In this document: positions 46,848 to 55,490 of the stretch, piece by piece
Layout: each line of letters opens with the position of its first letter
How positions within the stretch are numbered: position 1 is the first letter of the stretch
Source: Roseburia faecis
GTDB lineage: Bacteria; Bacillota; Clostridia; Lachnospirales; Lachnospiraceae
NCBI RefSeq assembly: GCF_001406815.1
Contig: NZ_CVRR01000082.1
Span: forward strand, 58,967 to 122,966
Direction: 5' to 3'
DNA length: 64,000 nucleotides
Program-made: the position numbers and the translations under genes
The notes under the pieces: model-generated
The model's database searches: none
Told to the model about the DNA's origin: nothing
The model's input: the letters and a program-made list of their open reading frames with translations, nothing else

Positions 46848-47187
46848 GGGCATATAGAAGATATTTGAGAGAAAAAATTCTAAGATAGACAGGGCAGGGA
46901 TATATGGAAGATTTTTAAGTTGAAAAGTCCCGAAGAAGAGTCAGAGTGGGATATATAGAAAAAGTTTCCACTGATATGTCCCGGAAAGCGTTAAAAATGG
47001 GATATAGAAGTGCAGATATTATGTATATGTCCCGAACGAAAATAAAAGTGGGACATAAAAGAAGAAATATTGTGCATATGTCCCAAACGAAAACGAAACC
47101 GGGACATAAAAGAAGAAATATTGTGTATATGTCCCAAACGAAAACGAAGCTGGGACAGCGAAAAGAAGATATTGTGTATATGTCCTC
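46848..47187. repeat. 51-bp tandem repeat array of imperfect hairpins
   Basis: Seven units start at 46848, 46897, 46948, 46999, 47050, 47101 and 47152; all later spacings are exactly 51 bases. Each well-kept unit holds GGGACATA and TATGTCCC arms about 18 bases apart, then an A-rich stretch with AAACGAAAACGAA. The units from 47050 to 47150 are nearly identical, while the outer ones are decayed. Because 51 is divisible by 3, open frames run through it on both strands. No CRISPR features: units lack unique spacers. Confidence 0.88.
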
Positions 47188-47248
47188 AAATGTTCGACAT
47201 CGCACATGGTATCTCTATGAAGAAAATATTTACAGGAAGGAAAAGAAG

Positions 47249-48466
47249 ATGGAGAATCATACAATTGTTACTTTAAAAAAGGGAGAAGGCCGCACGATCA
47301 AGGCGGGTGGCGCATGGATTTTTGATAATGAGATTGATACGATTGTGGGGACATTTACCAATGGAGATGTGGTGACGGTACATGATTTTGACGGATATCC
47401 GATGGGAAAGGGATTTATCAATCAGAATTCGAAGATCCGTATCCGCATGCTGACCCGTCATGTGGATCAGGAGATTAACGAGAATTTTCTTCGTATGCGT
47501 GTAAAGAATGCCTGGGAATACCGGAAGACAACGGTGGATACATCTTCCTGTCGTGTGATTTTCGGGGAAGCGGATTTTTTGCCGGGACTGGTGGTTGACA
47601 AGTATGAGGATGTGCTGGTGGTGGAATGTCTGGCACTCGGTATGGAGCAGTTCAAGGAAACAATCGTTTCATTATTAAAAGGGGTACTGAAAGAGGACGG
47701 TATTTCTATCCGTGGAGTCTATGAGAGAAGTGACGCCAATGAGCGCAGGAAAGAAGGACTTCCGAAGGTGAAAGGATTTATTGGGGAAACATTTGATACA
47801 GAGGTGGAGATCACGGAAAATGGCGTGCACTATCTGGTCGATGTGGTAAATGGTCAGAAGACGGGCTTTTTCCTGGACCAGAAGTATAACCGGCTGGCAA
47901 TGCAGCGGATCTGTAAAGGAAAGAGAGTTTTGGACTGTTTTACACATATGGGAACGTTTGCACTGAATGCAGGAATCGCAGGTGCTTCCGATGTGACGGG
48001 ACTTGATATTTCGGAATATGCGGTGCAGCAGGCAAATGCCAATGCCGTGCGTAATCATCTGGAAGATACGGTACATTTTCGCTGTGCAAATGTACTGGAC
48101 GAGCTTCCGAAACTGGCAGAAGCCGGAGAAAAGTATGATGTAGTCATTCTCGACCCGCCGGCATTTACGAAATCCCGTGAGGCCACGAAGAATGCCATCA
48201 AAGGTTATCGGGAGATCAATATGAAAGGGTTAAAGCTGGTAAAAGACGGCGGATACCTGGCAACCTGTTCCTGTTCCCATTTTATGACACAGGAACTGCT
48301 GGCAAAGACGGTGAAGGAAGCTGCAAAGGCGGCACACAAACGGCTGCGTCAGGTGGAATTCCGTACGCAGGCACCGGATCATCCGATTTTGTGGGCAAAT
48401 TCTGCGAATGTGCCGGAGAGCTATTATCTTAAATTTTTTATTTTTCAGGTGGTGGATGAGAAATAA
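47249..48466 (+). CDS. RlmI-like class I SAM-dependent rRNA methyltransferase
   Basis: A 405-residue protein with an N-terminal PUA domain (about residues 1-75), a RlmI middle domain and a Rossmann methyltransferase. Motifs include VDVVNGQKTGFFLDQKYNR, VLDCFTHMGTFALNAG, DPPAFTKS and CSCSHFM (a cysteine typical of m5C-type RlmI/RlmO). ATG 47249 lies behind GGAAGGAAAAGAAG. The frame continues upstream through the 51-bp repeats from 46946, so an N-terminally extended form with repeated peptide cannot be formally excluded. Confidence 0.9.
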   Translation: MENHTIVTLKKGEGRTIKAGGAWIFDNEIDTIVGTFTNGDVVTVHDFDGYPMGKGFINQNSKIRIRMLTRHVDQEINENFLRMRVKNAWEYRKTTVDTSSCRVIFGEADFLPGLVVDKYEDVLVVECLALGMEQFKETIVSLLKGVLKEDGISIRGVYERSDANERRKEGLPKVKGFIGETFDTEVEITENGVHYLVDVVNGQKTGFFLDQKYNRLAMQRICKGKRVLDCFTHMGTFALNAGIAGASDVTGLDISEYAVQQANANAVRNHLEDTVHFRCANVLDELPKLAEAGEKYDVVILDPPAFTKSREATKNAIKGYREINMKGLKLVKDGGYLATCSCSHFMTQELLAKTVKEAAKAAHKRLRQVEFRTQAPDHPILWANSANVPESYYLKFFIFQVVDEK

Positions 48467-48859
48467 TCCGAAGAATGCTTATTTATAGGGGTTCCGGAAC
48501 AATTCTCTGATATGAAATAAAAGACTGACACACCTTTTGACACACTTTTATAGAAAAATATCTCGAAATAAGCAAATCCTCTTAGTTCATTTGCGCCCTT
48601 GTTGGATTGTGCTACACGATTTTCAAGGGAAAACGAAAATAGCCGCCATTACTGCGAATAATGACGGCTGTTGATAAAACAGTTACTTAATATATTCGGG
48701 TAAACCGCTTCTCTGGCTTTCCCTTTTTCTACGCATAATATAACATATCTTATGAGTTGATGCAAGGAAAAGTGTAAAACGGTTCATAATTTATAACATG
48801 TCATGTTTTCAGATCAGTGATGACTTATTTCGGTTATAATAAAAGGAGAAAGCTCTCGA
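48467..48859. other. Intergenic region without a recognised gene
   Basis: About 390 bases with no supported gene on either strand. One near-perfect hairpin lies at 48641-48669 (AGCCGCCATTA / TAATGACGGCT, one mismatch), which may be a weak terminator or structured RNA. The direct repetition GACACAC at 48524 and 48540 may be the tail of a lost element, but nothing else supports that. Confidence 0.4.
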
Positions 48860-48889
48860 TTGACTAACCGGGTATAAACTCCATATAAT
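48860..48889 (+). promoter_or_regulatory. Sigma-A promoter of the FeoA-like gene
   Basis: TTGACT (48860-48865), 18 bases, perfect TATAAT (48884-48889). CTCCAT (48880) and ATGGAG (48902) can pair across the start point, so the leader may be structured. Confidence 0.65.
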
Positions 48890-48930
48890 AGTGGTAACCG
48901 AATGGAGGAGCTATAGAAGGAGGGAGCATT

Positions 48931-49143
48931 ATGCAGGCATTATCAAAAGCAAAAGTTGGTGAAAATTATACCATTCAGTGGTTATTCGGATTACCGGAAG
49001 TTGTAGAATTCCTGCACCGCCATCATGTAGAAGAAGGTGGCAGCGTACAGGTGATTCAGAAATTATCCAATGGGCTGATCATCGGTGCCAATGGAGAACG
49101 GTTCGCCATGGGAAATGAGATTGCAGATCGTATTCAGGTATAA
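48931..49143 (+). CDS. Small FeoA-like domain protein
   Basis: A 70-residue protein. Its end (ANGERFAMGNEIADRIQV) resembles the SH3-like FeoA fold, where a short basic-hydrophobic turn precedes ALxxxLAxxIxV. The size also fits FeoA, the small cytosolic partner of the ferrous iron transporter FeoB. No feoB is nearby, so it may be an orphan regulator. AGAAGGAGGGAGCATT makes a strong ribosome-binding site. Confidence 0.6.
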   Translation: MQALSKAKVGENYTIQWLFGLPEVVEFLHRHHVEEGGSVQVIQKLSNGLIIGANGERFAMGNEIADRIQV

Positions 49144-49166
49144 GTACACCCGGCTATAGAAAACAG

Positions 49167-49210
49167 ACACCCCGGTATCCGTTATAAAAACGGCTGCCGG
49201 GGTGTTTTGG
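49167..49210 (+). terminator. Terminator after the FeoA-like gene
   Basis: ACACCCCGG / CCGGGGTGT with inner CCGTT/AACGG, followed by TTTTGGG. Strong stem, short U-run. Confidence 0.8.
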
Positions 49211-49305
49211 GTAAAAAAATGAAAAGGGCAGTATACTTGCATTTTAGAGAGCATTATGGCATAGTTGAGAAAGAAAATCGAAAGCGAAGGATGAAAAGAG
49301 GAAAA

Positions 49306-49788
49306 ATGAAGTTTCGAAAAGCTAAGCAGGACGATAAGGAAGAAATTCTTGCGCTGTATCAGTCGCTGATCGGTACTCCATACTGCGCATGGGGCAATGG
49401 GTATCCAGGAGAACAGGAATTTGATTATGATATGAAAAGAAATGCTCTTTTTTGTATGGAAAATGAAGATGGAGAAATCATTGGCACGATCACAGTGGAT
49501 GAAGATCCGCAGGTGGAAGCACTCACCTGCTGGTCAGAAACACTGCAGCCGTCTGCGGAGCTTTCCAGACTCGGGGTACGCACCGATATGCAGAATCAGG
49601 GAATTGCCCGGCAGCTTCTGCAGCATGGCATGGAAGAATTGAAAAAACAGGGGAAAAGGAGTGTACATTTTCTCGTGTGTAAGACAAATAAAAAAGCGCT
49701 CCGTTCTTATGAAAAACTGCATTTTGACGTAGTGGGAGAGAGCGATTTATTTGACGAGGACTGGTGGTGCTACGAGAAAGAACTTTAA
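49306..49788 (+). CDS. GNAT-family N-acetyltransferase
   Basis: A 160-residue protein with the GNAT core: beta-strand GEIIGTITVDED, the SRLGVRTDMQNQGIARQLLQ acetyl-CoA pyrophosphate-binding loop (RxxGxA-type QNQGIA) and the C-terminal NKKALRSYEKLHFDVVGES. The substrate is unknown. ATG 49306 with AGAGGA is used; the frame is open upstream without similarity. Its end is close to the next methyltransferase gene. Confidence 0.85.
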   Translation: MKFRKAKQDDKEEILALYQSLIGTPYCAWGNGYPGEQEFDYDMKRNALFCMENEDGEIIGTITVDEDPQVEALTCWSETLQPSAELSRLGVRTDMQNQGIARQLLQHGMEELKKQGKRSVHFLVCKTNKKALRSYEKLHFDVVGESDLFDEDWWCYEKEL

Positions 49789-49814
49789 AAATCAAGTACA
49801 GGAAGTTGGAAAAT

Positions 49815-51389
49815 ATGCAAATAGGACAGAAAAAAACAACGGGACAGAAGATGAAAAAAGAGAGGAACAGGGGAAGAGAAACGGATAGAAAACCGAACAT
49901 AAGCCAGATACAAAAAACAGGCGAACACTGCATTTACGCAAAAAGATGCGGAGGATGTGACTATCAGGGAATTTTGTACAGTCAGCAGCTTTCCAAAAAG
50001 CAGAGTTACATGCGCAAACTCATGGAACCGTTTGGAAAGATCAATCCAATCATCGGGATGGACGATCCATACCACTATCGGCATAAAGTACAGGCGGCTT
50101 TTTCCTGCAATAAACGCGGACATATTGTGGCAGGCGTATATGAGAAACATTCGCATGACATCGTGGATGTAGAGCAGTGCCAGATCGAGGATGCACAGGC
50201 AGATGCCATTATCCGTGAAATCAAAAATATGATGCGTTCTTTCCGGATTCGTGCATATGATGAGGATACCGGATATGGGCTGCTGCGTCATGTGCTGGTG
50301 CGAAAGGGCTATCACAGCGGACAGATTATGGTGGTGCTTGTACTGGTATCTCCGATCCTTCCATCCAAAAATAATTTTGTCAAGGCACTGCGGAAGAAGT
50401 TCCCGGAGATCAGTACAGTAGTGATCAATGTCAATGACCGCAAGACCAGCATGGTGCTCGGGGAGCGCAATATTACGGTTTATGGAAAAGGATTTATTGA
50501 GGATGAACTGTGCGGATGCACATTTCGTATTTCACCGACTTCATTTTATCAGGTAAATCCGCAGCAGACAGAAAAACTCTACCGGAAAGCCATTTCCTGT
50601 GCCAAACTGACGGGAAAAGAAACTGTGATCGATGCGTACTGCGGTACGGGCACGATCGGGTTGATTGCCAGCAGCCGCGCAAAGCATGTGATCGGAGTGG
50701 AGTTAAACCGTGATGCGATAAAGGATGCTATCTCCAATGCAAAGCGCAATCATATTCACAATGTTACTTTTTATAATGAAGATGCCGGACAATTTATGGT
50801 AGAGATGGCAGAAAAAGGAGAACATGCGGATGTGGTCATTATGGATCCTCCGCGTACGGGAAGCGATGAGGCGTTTCTTTCCTCTGTAGTGCGACTGGCT
50901 CCGAATAAAGTCGTGTATGTATCCTGTGGTCCGGAAACGCTGGCGCGGGATCTGAAGTATCTGACAAAGCATGGATACCGGATGAAAGAGTGTACACCGT
51001 TTGATCTTTTTCCGTTTACGAAACATGTGGAGACGGTTGTCTTACTTTCCAAGGGCGCTAAAGGTCCGGTGGACCTTTGCTCAGCGCGCACCGAAGTGGA
51101 ACGGAGAATGGCCGACAGCAGAAAAGTGAAGGTTGACTTCTCCCTGGAGGATATGGATTTATCTGAATTTAAGGGAAAAGCAACTTATGAGCAGATAAAG
51201 GCATATGTACTTGAAAAGACAGGACTGAAGGTTTCATCACTGTATATCGCACAGATTAAGAAGAAGTGTGGATTAGATGTCGGTGAGAACTTCAATCCGG
51301 CTAAATCAGAGAATGCGAGACAGCCACAGTGTACACCGGAGAAGGAAGATGCGATTATGCAGGCATTTAGACATTTTGGAATCATATAG
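49815..51389 (+). CDS. rlmD: 23S rRNA (uracil-5-)-methyltransferase, RlmD/TrmA family, with C-terminal extension
   Basis: A 524-residue protein. Near the N-terminus an iron-sulfur motif (CIYAKRCGGCDYQG) precedes the RumA-type core with FYQVNPQQTEKLY, the SAM-binding IDAYCGTGTIGLIAS, DPPRTGSDEAF and the catalytic Cys in YVSCGPETLARDL. After the catalytic core there is an extra C-terminal module of about 85 residues (YEQIKAYVLEKTGLKVSSLY, then NARQPQC). The N-terminal TRAM domain of classical RlmD is missing. Start is uncertain between 49815 and 49851. Confidence 0.87.
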   Translation: MQIGQKKTTGQKMKKERNRGRETDRKPNISQIQKTGEHCIYAKRCGGCDYQGILYSQQLSKKQSYMRKLMEPFGKINPIIGMDDPYHYRHKVQAAFSCNKRGHIVAGVYEKHSHDIVDVEQCQIEDAQADAIIREIKNMMRSFRIRAYDEDTGYGLLRHVLVRKGYHSGQIMVVLVLVSPILPSKNNFVKALRKKFPEISTVVINVNDRKTSMVLGERNITVYGKGFIEDELCGCTFRISPTSFYQVNPQQTEKLYRKAISCAKLTGKETVIDAYCGTGTIGLIASSRAKHVIGVELNRDAIKDAISNAKRNHIHNVTFYNEDAGQFMVEMAEKGEHADVVIMDPPRTGSDEAFLSSVVRLAPNKVVYVSCGPETLARDLKYLTKHGYRMKECTPFDLFPFTKHVETVVLLSKGAKGPVDLCSARTEVERRMADSRKVKVDFSLEDMDLSEFKGKATYEQIKAYVLEKTGLKVSSLYIAQIKKKCGLDVGENFNPAKSENARQPQCTPEKEDAIMQAFRHFGII

Positions 51390-51435
51390 ATTGTGGATAA
51401 GCAGTATCATGTGTTAAAAATATAGTGAAGTATGG

Positions 51436-51488
51436 AAAAAAGGACATTCCGGAACTGTAGATTTTACAGGTCAGGGGATGTCCTTTTT
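51436..51488 (+). terminator. Terminator after the RlmD-like gene
   Basis: AAAAAGGACAT paired with ATGTCCTTTTT with an extended inner loop of about 30 bases that itself has partial pairing (CTGTAG/CTACAG-like). It ends the RlmD transcript. Confidence 0.65.
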
Positions 51489-51642
51489 ACTGATATGGAA
51501 GTGTTCAAGGGACAAGGTAATGATACTGAAGTATTAAGACTGATATGAATGATATCTATCTTATCTGATCTGCGGATGAATGTCGATGATTTCAATATAG
51601 TAATAGTCAAACAATGATTTAAGTGTTAGAATTTAATTATAT

Positions 51643-51932
51643 ATGTGTGGCATAATTTCAGGTAACCCCTATGATAATGCCTGCATCGAATCCTTCCATT
51701 CTGTATTAAAAAAGGAAGAAGTATACACAACTACATATTACACATTTGAGGAGGCTAAATCAGCACTCTTTGAATATATAGAGTCATTCTACAACCGAAA
51801 AAGGCGCCATAGTGCTATTGATTACAAGACACCACAACAGGTTGAAGATGAGGCTCTAGCAGCCTAAGAAATAATTCTCTCGGCATATGTTATGCTGGGA
51901 GAAAAGTTCAACTTTTGGTGTCAAAAGTATTG
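51643..51932 (+). pseudogene. IS3-family transposase, 3' remnant
   Basis: An open frame of 74 codons to 51867 ends with the IS3/IS150-type integrase-core tail: SGNPYDNACIESFHSVLKKE with the final catalytic Glu, then FEEAKSALFEYIESFYNRKR and HSAIDYKTPQQ. The rest of the transposase (orfA and most of orfB) is missing. The right end of the element is probably near 51910-51932, where AAAGTTCAACTTTTGGTGTC resembles IS3-family terminal sequence. It is joined to a beheaded araD gene. Confidence 0.85.
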
Positions 51933-52312
51933 ACATAGATCCAATTCCCTGTTATGGTACGACTCATGCGGATTATTTCTACGGAGAAATCCCCTGTGTG
52001 AGATGTCTGACGAAGGAAGAGATTAACTCTGCTTACGAAGAAAATACCGGACACCTGATTGTTTCGGAATTTAAACGCATGAAGAAGGATGTAATGGCAG
52101 TTCCTGCAGTGTTGTGCAAGAATCATGGTCCTTTTTCCTGGGGCAAGGATGCAAAGGAGGCCATCCACAATGCGGTGGTTCTTGAAGAGGTTGCCAAGAT
52201 GGCATATCGAACCGAGCTGATTCATCCGCAGGTAGCACCTGCCCCGCAGGAATTACAGGATAAGCATTATTTCCGCAAGCATGGTGCAAATGCATATTAC
52301 GGACAGAATTAA
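51933..52312 (+). pseudogene. araD: L-ribulose-5-phosphate 4-epimerase, 5'-truncated
   Basis: The last 125 or so residues match AraD well: IPCYGTTHADYFYGEIPC with the zinc-binding His pair, VPAVLCKNHGPFSWGKDAKE, AVVLEEVAKMA and the C-terminal DKHYFRKHGANAYYGQN. The N-terminal half, with the phosphate-binding part of the active site, is replaced by the IS3 remnant. An ORF from ATG 51887 fuses 16 IS-derived codons to it, but the product cannot be a normal epimerase. It points to a former arabinose utilisation locus. Confidence 0.85.
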
Positions 52313-52338
52313 CAGGATATCGAGAGGGTATAAAACAG

Positions 52339-53604
52339 ATGAAGATGAAAACAGCACCTATGGGGTGGAACAGCTGGGATTGTTATGGAGCGGCTGTTAC
52401 AGAAGATATCGTACGACGGAACGCTGAATTTATGGCTGAGCATCTGAAGGAGTACGGTTGGGAATATATTGTGGTGGATATCCAATGGTATGAGCCTTAT
52501 GCTGCAACCAATGAGTATCATCCTTTTGCGGATGTAGTAATGGATGAGTATGGAAGACTGCTTCCCGCAGTAAATCGTTTTCCTTCCGCAGCAAACGGTG
52601 CGGGCTTTGGACCATTGGCAGAATATGTCCATTCTCTTGGATTGAAGTTCGGCATTCATATTATGAGAGGGATTCCACGCCAGGCTGTACATCAGAACAC
52701 GAAAATCATGAACAGTGACAGACATGCCCGGGAAATTGCCAAAACAAACAGTATCTGTGCCTGGAATACGGATATGTATGGTGTAGATCCTGAGAAAGAC
52801 GGGGCACGGGAATACTATAACAGTATTTTTGAATTATATGCTTCCTGGGGTGTGGATTTTATTAAATGTGATGATATTGCACGGGAACTGCCACATGAGG
52901 AATCCGAACTGATTATGCTGAGCAAAGCATTGCATGGTTGCGGAAGACCCATGGTTTTAAGTCTGTCGCCGGGACCTGCTCTTTTAGAAAAGGCAGAGCT
53001 TTATAAGCAGATTTCCAATATGTGGAGAATCACCGATGATTTCTGGGATAAGTGGGAACTGTTATATGATATGTTTTCAAGAGCAGAAAAATGGTGCACC
53101 CATGCAGGTGCAGGGCACTGGCCGGATGCCGATATGCTTCCGGTCGGACCGATACGGCAGGTATATGATGTGAATAACTGGACGAATTTCACACAGGATG
53201 AGCAGATCACCATGCTGACACTCTGGAGTATCATGCGTTCTCCTTTGATGCTGGGAGGAGAGCTGACAGGGTTTGACGAATTCACTATGAATCTGGTAAC
53301 CAATTCTGAAATACTTGCCATGCATGCAAATGCACGGCATTCGCATCAGGTGTGGAGACGTGAAATCGATGGTATAGAGCATGCATTGTGGATTGCAGCA
53401 GATACAAAGGGTGGATATTATGTCGCGGTATTTAATCTGGGTGATAAAGACAGTGACATATCCATACCGCTTGCCGATCTGGAGATTTATGATGGAGTAA
53501 ATGGAACGGAGCTTTGGAGCGGAGAGCACGTGGAAGAGCAAAAGAGCCTTAGTGTGTCATTAAAGAGTCATGGTGCTAGGGCATATCATTTTACGTACAA
53601 CTAA
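52339..53604 (+). CDS. Glycoside hydrolase family 27 (alpha-galactosidase / beta-L-arabinopyranosidase)
   Basis: A 421-residue GH27-type TIM-barrel enzyme with a C-terminal beta-sandwich. The N-terminus APMGWNSWDCYG, the nucleophile Asp in FIKCDDIAREL and the acid/base Asp in MWRITDDFWDKWE follow clan GH-D. Family members release alpha-galactose or beta-L-arabinopyranose; the araD remnant and GH43 neighbours favour an arabinose-containing glycan. No signal peptide, so it acts inside the cell on imported oligosaccharides. The stop is 103 bases before the GH43 gene. Confidence 0.88.
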   Translation: MKMKTAPMGWNSWDCYGAAVTEDIVRRNAEFMAEHLKEYGWEYIVVDIQWYEPYAATNEYHPFADVVMDEYGRLLPAVNRFPSAANGAGFGPLAEYVHSLGLKFGIHIMRGIPRQAVHQNTKIMNSDRHAREIAKTNSICAWNTDMYGVDPEKDGAREYYNSIFELYASWGVDFIKCDDIARELPHEESELIMLSKALHGCGRPMVLSLSPGPALLEKAELYKQISNMWRITDDFWDKWELLYDMFSRAEKWCTHAGAGHWPDADMLPVGPIRQVYDVNNWTNFTQDEQITMLTLWSIMRSPLMLGGELTGFDEFTMNLVTNSEILAMHANARHSHQVWRREIDGIEHALWIAADTKGGYYVAVFNLGDKDSDISIPLADLEIYDGVNGTELWSGEHVEEQKSLSVSLKSHGARAYHFTYN

Positions 53605-53707
53605 AAAGCATACTACTGTTAATGTATAGATAAGAAACAAAGATAAAATAGTAAAAATAGAATAGAACAAAGAAAGAATATGGAGATAAAACAGAAAGGA
53701 ATAAACA

Positions 53708-55204
53708 ATGAATGTAAATCCTATAACAAGATTGGATTATCCAGATCCGGACGTGATCCGCGTAGAAGACACCTATTATATGGTATCCACAACCATGCAC
53801 TTTATGCCGGGCTGTGAGATTCTGCAGTCTTTTGATCTGGTGCACTGGGAGCATGTGACTTATGTCTATGAGACGTTGGATCATACGGATGCGCAGCAAC
53901 TGAAAAGCGGTCAGAATATTTACGGACAGGGCATGTGGGCAGCTTCCCTGCGCTATCATGAAGGCCGATTTTATATCTGCTTTGTGGCAAATGATACCCG
54001 TAAGACTTATTTGTATACTTCGGAAAAAATAGATGGTCCATGGAAAAAGCAGCTGATAGAAGGCTTTTATCATGACGGCTCTTTATTATTTGATGAGGAT
54101 GGCAGAAACTATATTGTATATGGAAATGATGAAATCTGGATTACAGAATTGAATGAAGATTTGACTGCACCAAAGAAGGACGGATTACATCGTCTTTTAG
54201 TCAGTGATCATAAGAACCCGGAGCTAGGCTATGAGGGCTCTCATATTCAAAAAATAAACGGCTATTATTATATTTTTCTGGTTCATTCCCTGAGAGACCG
54301 CTGGATGCGGACGGAAGCATGCTTTTACAGTGATTCTCTGGAAGGAGAATTCACGGGTGGAGATGTACTTTGTGATGATCGTGGATATTGTGGACAGGGC
54401 GTGGCACAGGGAGGAATAGTGGATACGCCGGATGGAAAGTGGTATGCAATGCTGTTTCAGGATTCCGGAGCAGTTGGACGGATTCCTATTCTGCTTCCGG
54501 TTACCTGGAAGGATCATTTTCCGTTTTTTGGACAGAACGGACATGTGCCGGAAGAAATAGAGGTTCACAGTACCAGACCAGGATATATTTATCAGCCATT
54601 AGTGGGAAGTGATGATTTCCGTAATGGGCTGCTTCCGCGCTGGCAGTTTAATCATGATCCAGATCCACGGTACTATCATCTGGATGCATTGCAGGGAACC
54701 TATACAATTACAACACGGGAAGTTTGTACAGAGCTTACACAGGCAGTAAATACGCTTACGCAAAGGATGAGTTATCCGTCCTGCGCAGCTGAGGTTACTG
54801 TTGATGCTTCTGCATTGAAAGAGGGCGATGTCGCAGGTTTGTGTGCGTTGCAGGGCTGTTATGCTGCAGTTGGCATTACAAAACGTCATGGAAAATATGA
54901 AGTCCTTATGCTGGATAAAAAAGAAGATGGTATATTGGATATGACGGAAGGAACTGTTGTTGAATCACACCAGATGGATTTTCGTCTTGAAGCAGATTTC
55001 TGTAACATGAAGGATGAAGCACGCTGCTATTACCGGGTAAATAAGGGAGACTGGCTACCCATCGGAACCGTGCATAAGCTGTACTTCAAATTGGATCATT
55101 TTACTGGTTGCCGGTTTGGTCTGTTCTGCTATGCGGCAGAGGAAACAGGAGGAAGTGCCTGCTTCCGGGATTTTAAGTATTATGATGTTGATGAAATCTC
55201 ATAA
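53708..55204 (+). CDS. Glycoside hydrolase family 43 with C-terminal beta-sandwich
   Basis: A 498-residue enzyme. The five-bladed propeller shows the catalytic base Asp in DYPDPDVIRVED, the pKa-modulating Asp near FYHDGSLLFDEDG and the acid Glu in LGYEGSHIQKING. The C-terminal domain (about residues 310-490) is the beta-sandwich of beta-xylosidases/arabinofuranosidases. It has no signal peptide and should act on imported arabinoxylan or arabinan fragments. An AT-rich leader with AGAAAGGAATAAACA precedes the ATG. Confidence 0.88.
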   Translation: MNVNPITRLDYPDPDVIRVEDTYYMVSTTMHFMPGCEILQSFDLVHWEHVTYVYETLDHTDAQQLKSGQNIYGQGMWAASLRYHEGRFYICFVANDTRKTYLYTSEKIDGPWKKQLIEGFYHDGSLLFDEDGRNYIVYGNDEIWITELNEDLTAPKKDGLHRLLVSDHKNPELGYEGSHIQKINGYYYIFLVHSLRDRWMRTEACFYSDSLEGEFTGGDVLCDDRGYCGQGVAQGGIVDTPDGKWYAMLFQDSGAVGRIPILLPVTWKDHFPFFGQNGHVPEEIEVHSTRPGYIYQPLVGSDDFRNGLLPRWQFNHDPDPRYYHLDALQGTYTITTREVCTELTQAVNTLTQRMSYPSCAAEVTVDASALKEGDVAGLCALQGCYAAVGITKRHGKYEVLMLDKKEDGILDMTEGTVVESHQMDFRLEADFCNMKDEARCYYRVNKGDWLPIGTVHKLYFKLDHFTGCRFGLFCYAAEETGGSACFRDFKYYDVDEIS

Positions 55205-55298
55205 AGATAGAACTGCATAAAATAAGTGTCGGAATTTACTCAAATTTTTCCTACTTTGGACATTGGTTTTTACAACGGTATTGTATAGTGAAGCAGAG

Positions 55299-55360
55299 GA
55301 AAAACAAATATGGAATGATGCAGAAGAGATTGTGTTGAAAGAATTAGTGTATATTTAAAG
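55299..55360 (+). pseudogene. Short coding remnant, possibly a substrate-binding protein tail
   Basis: The frame SEAEEKQIWNDAEEIVLKEL ends in a stop directly before a terminator. It resembles the tail of family 5 extracellular solute-binding proteins, but the match is too short to be sure. The other bases of 55205-55430 show no gene. Confidence 0.3.
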
Positions 55361-55365
55361 CGTAG

Positions 55366-55391
55366 AAAGCTCCTTCGGGAGCTTTTTGCTG
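55366..55391 (+). terminator. Intrinsic terminator before the BceRS-like genes
   Basis: AAAGCTCC-TTCG-GGAGCTTT with a stable tetraloop, followed by TTGC. It isolates the regulator operon from upstream transcription. Confidence 0.85.
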
Positions 55392-55431
55392 TTTATAAGA
55401 TAAATTCTGTCGGAGCTTTTGACTTAATGAT

Positions 55432-55460
55432 TTGATTTATAAAACTGGCAATGATACAAT
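55432..55460 (+). promoter_or_regulatory. Promoter of the response regulator-kinase pair
   Basis: TTGATT (55432-55437), 17 bases, TACAAT (55455-55460), 30 bases before the ATG at 55491. Confidence 0.6.
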
Positions 55461-55490
55461 TAGCGTAATTTGAAAGAAAGCAGAGAAAAT

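Noticed and set aside
46848..47187. Possible CRISPR array
   Set aside because: Units are contiguous with no unique spacers, and no cas gene is present.
46915..47205. Minus-strand open frame of 96 codons with repeated hydrophobic peptide
   Set aside because: It is a by-product of the 51-bp repeat period, which keeps frames open on both strands.
48467..48859. Integrase tail or attachment site
   Set aside because: Short direct repetition of GACACAC is not enough to support a lost element.
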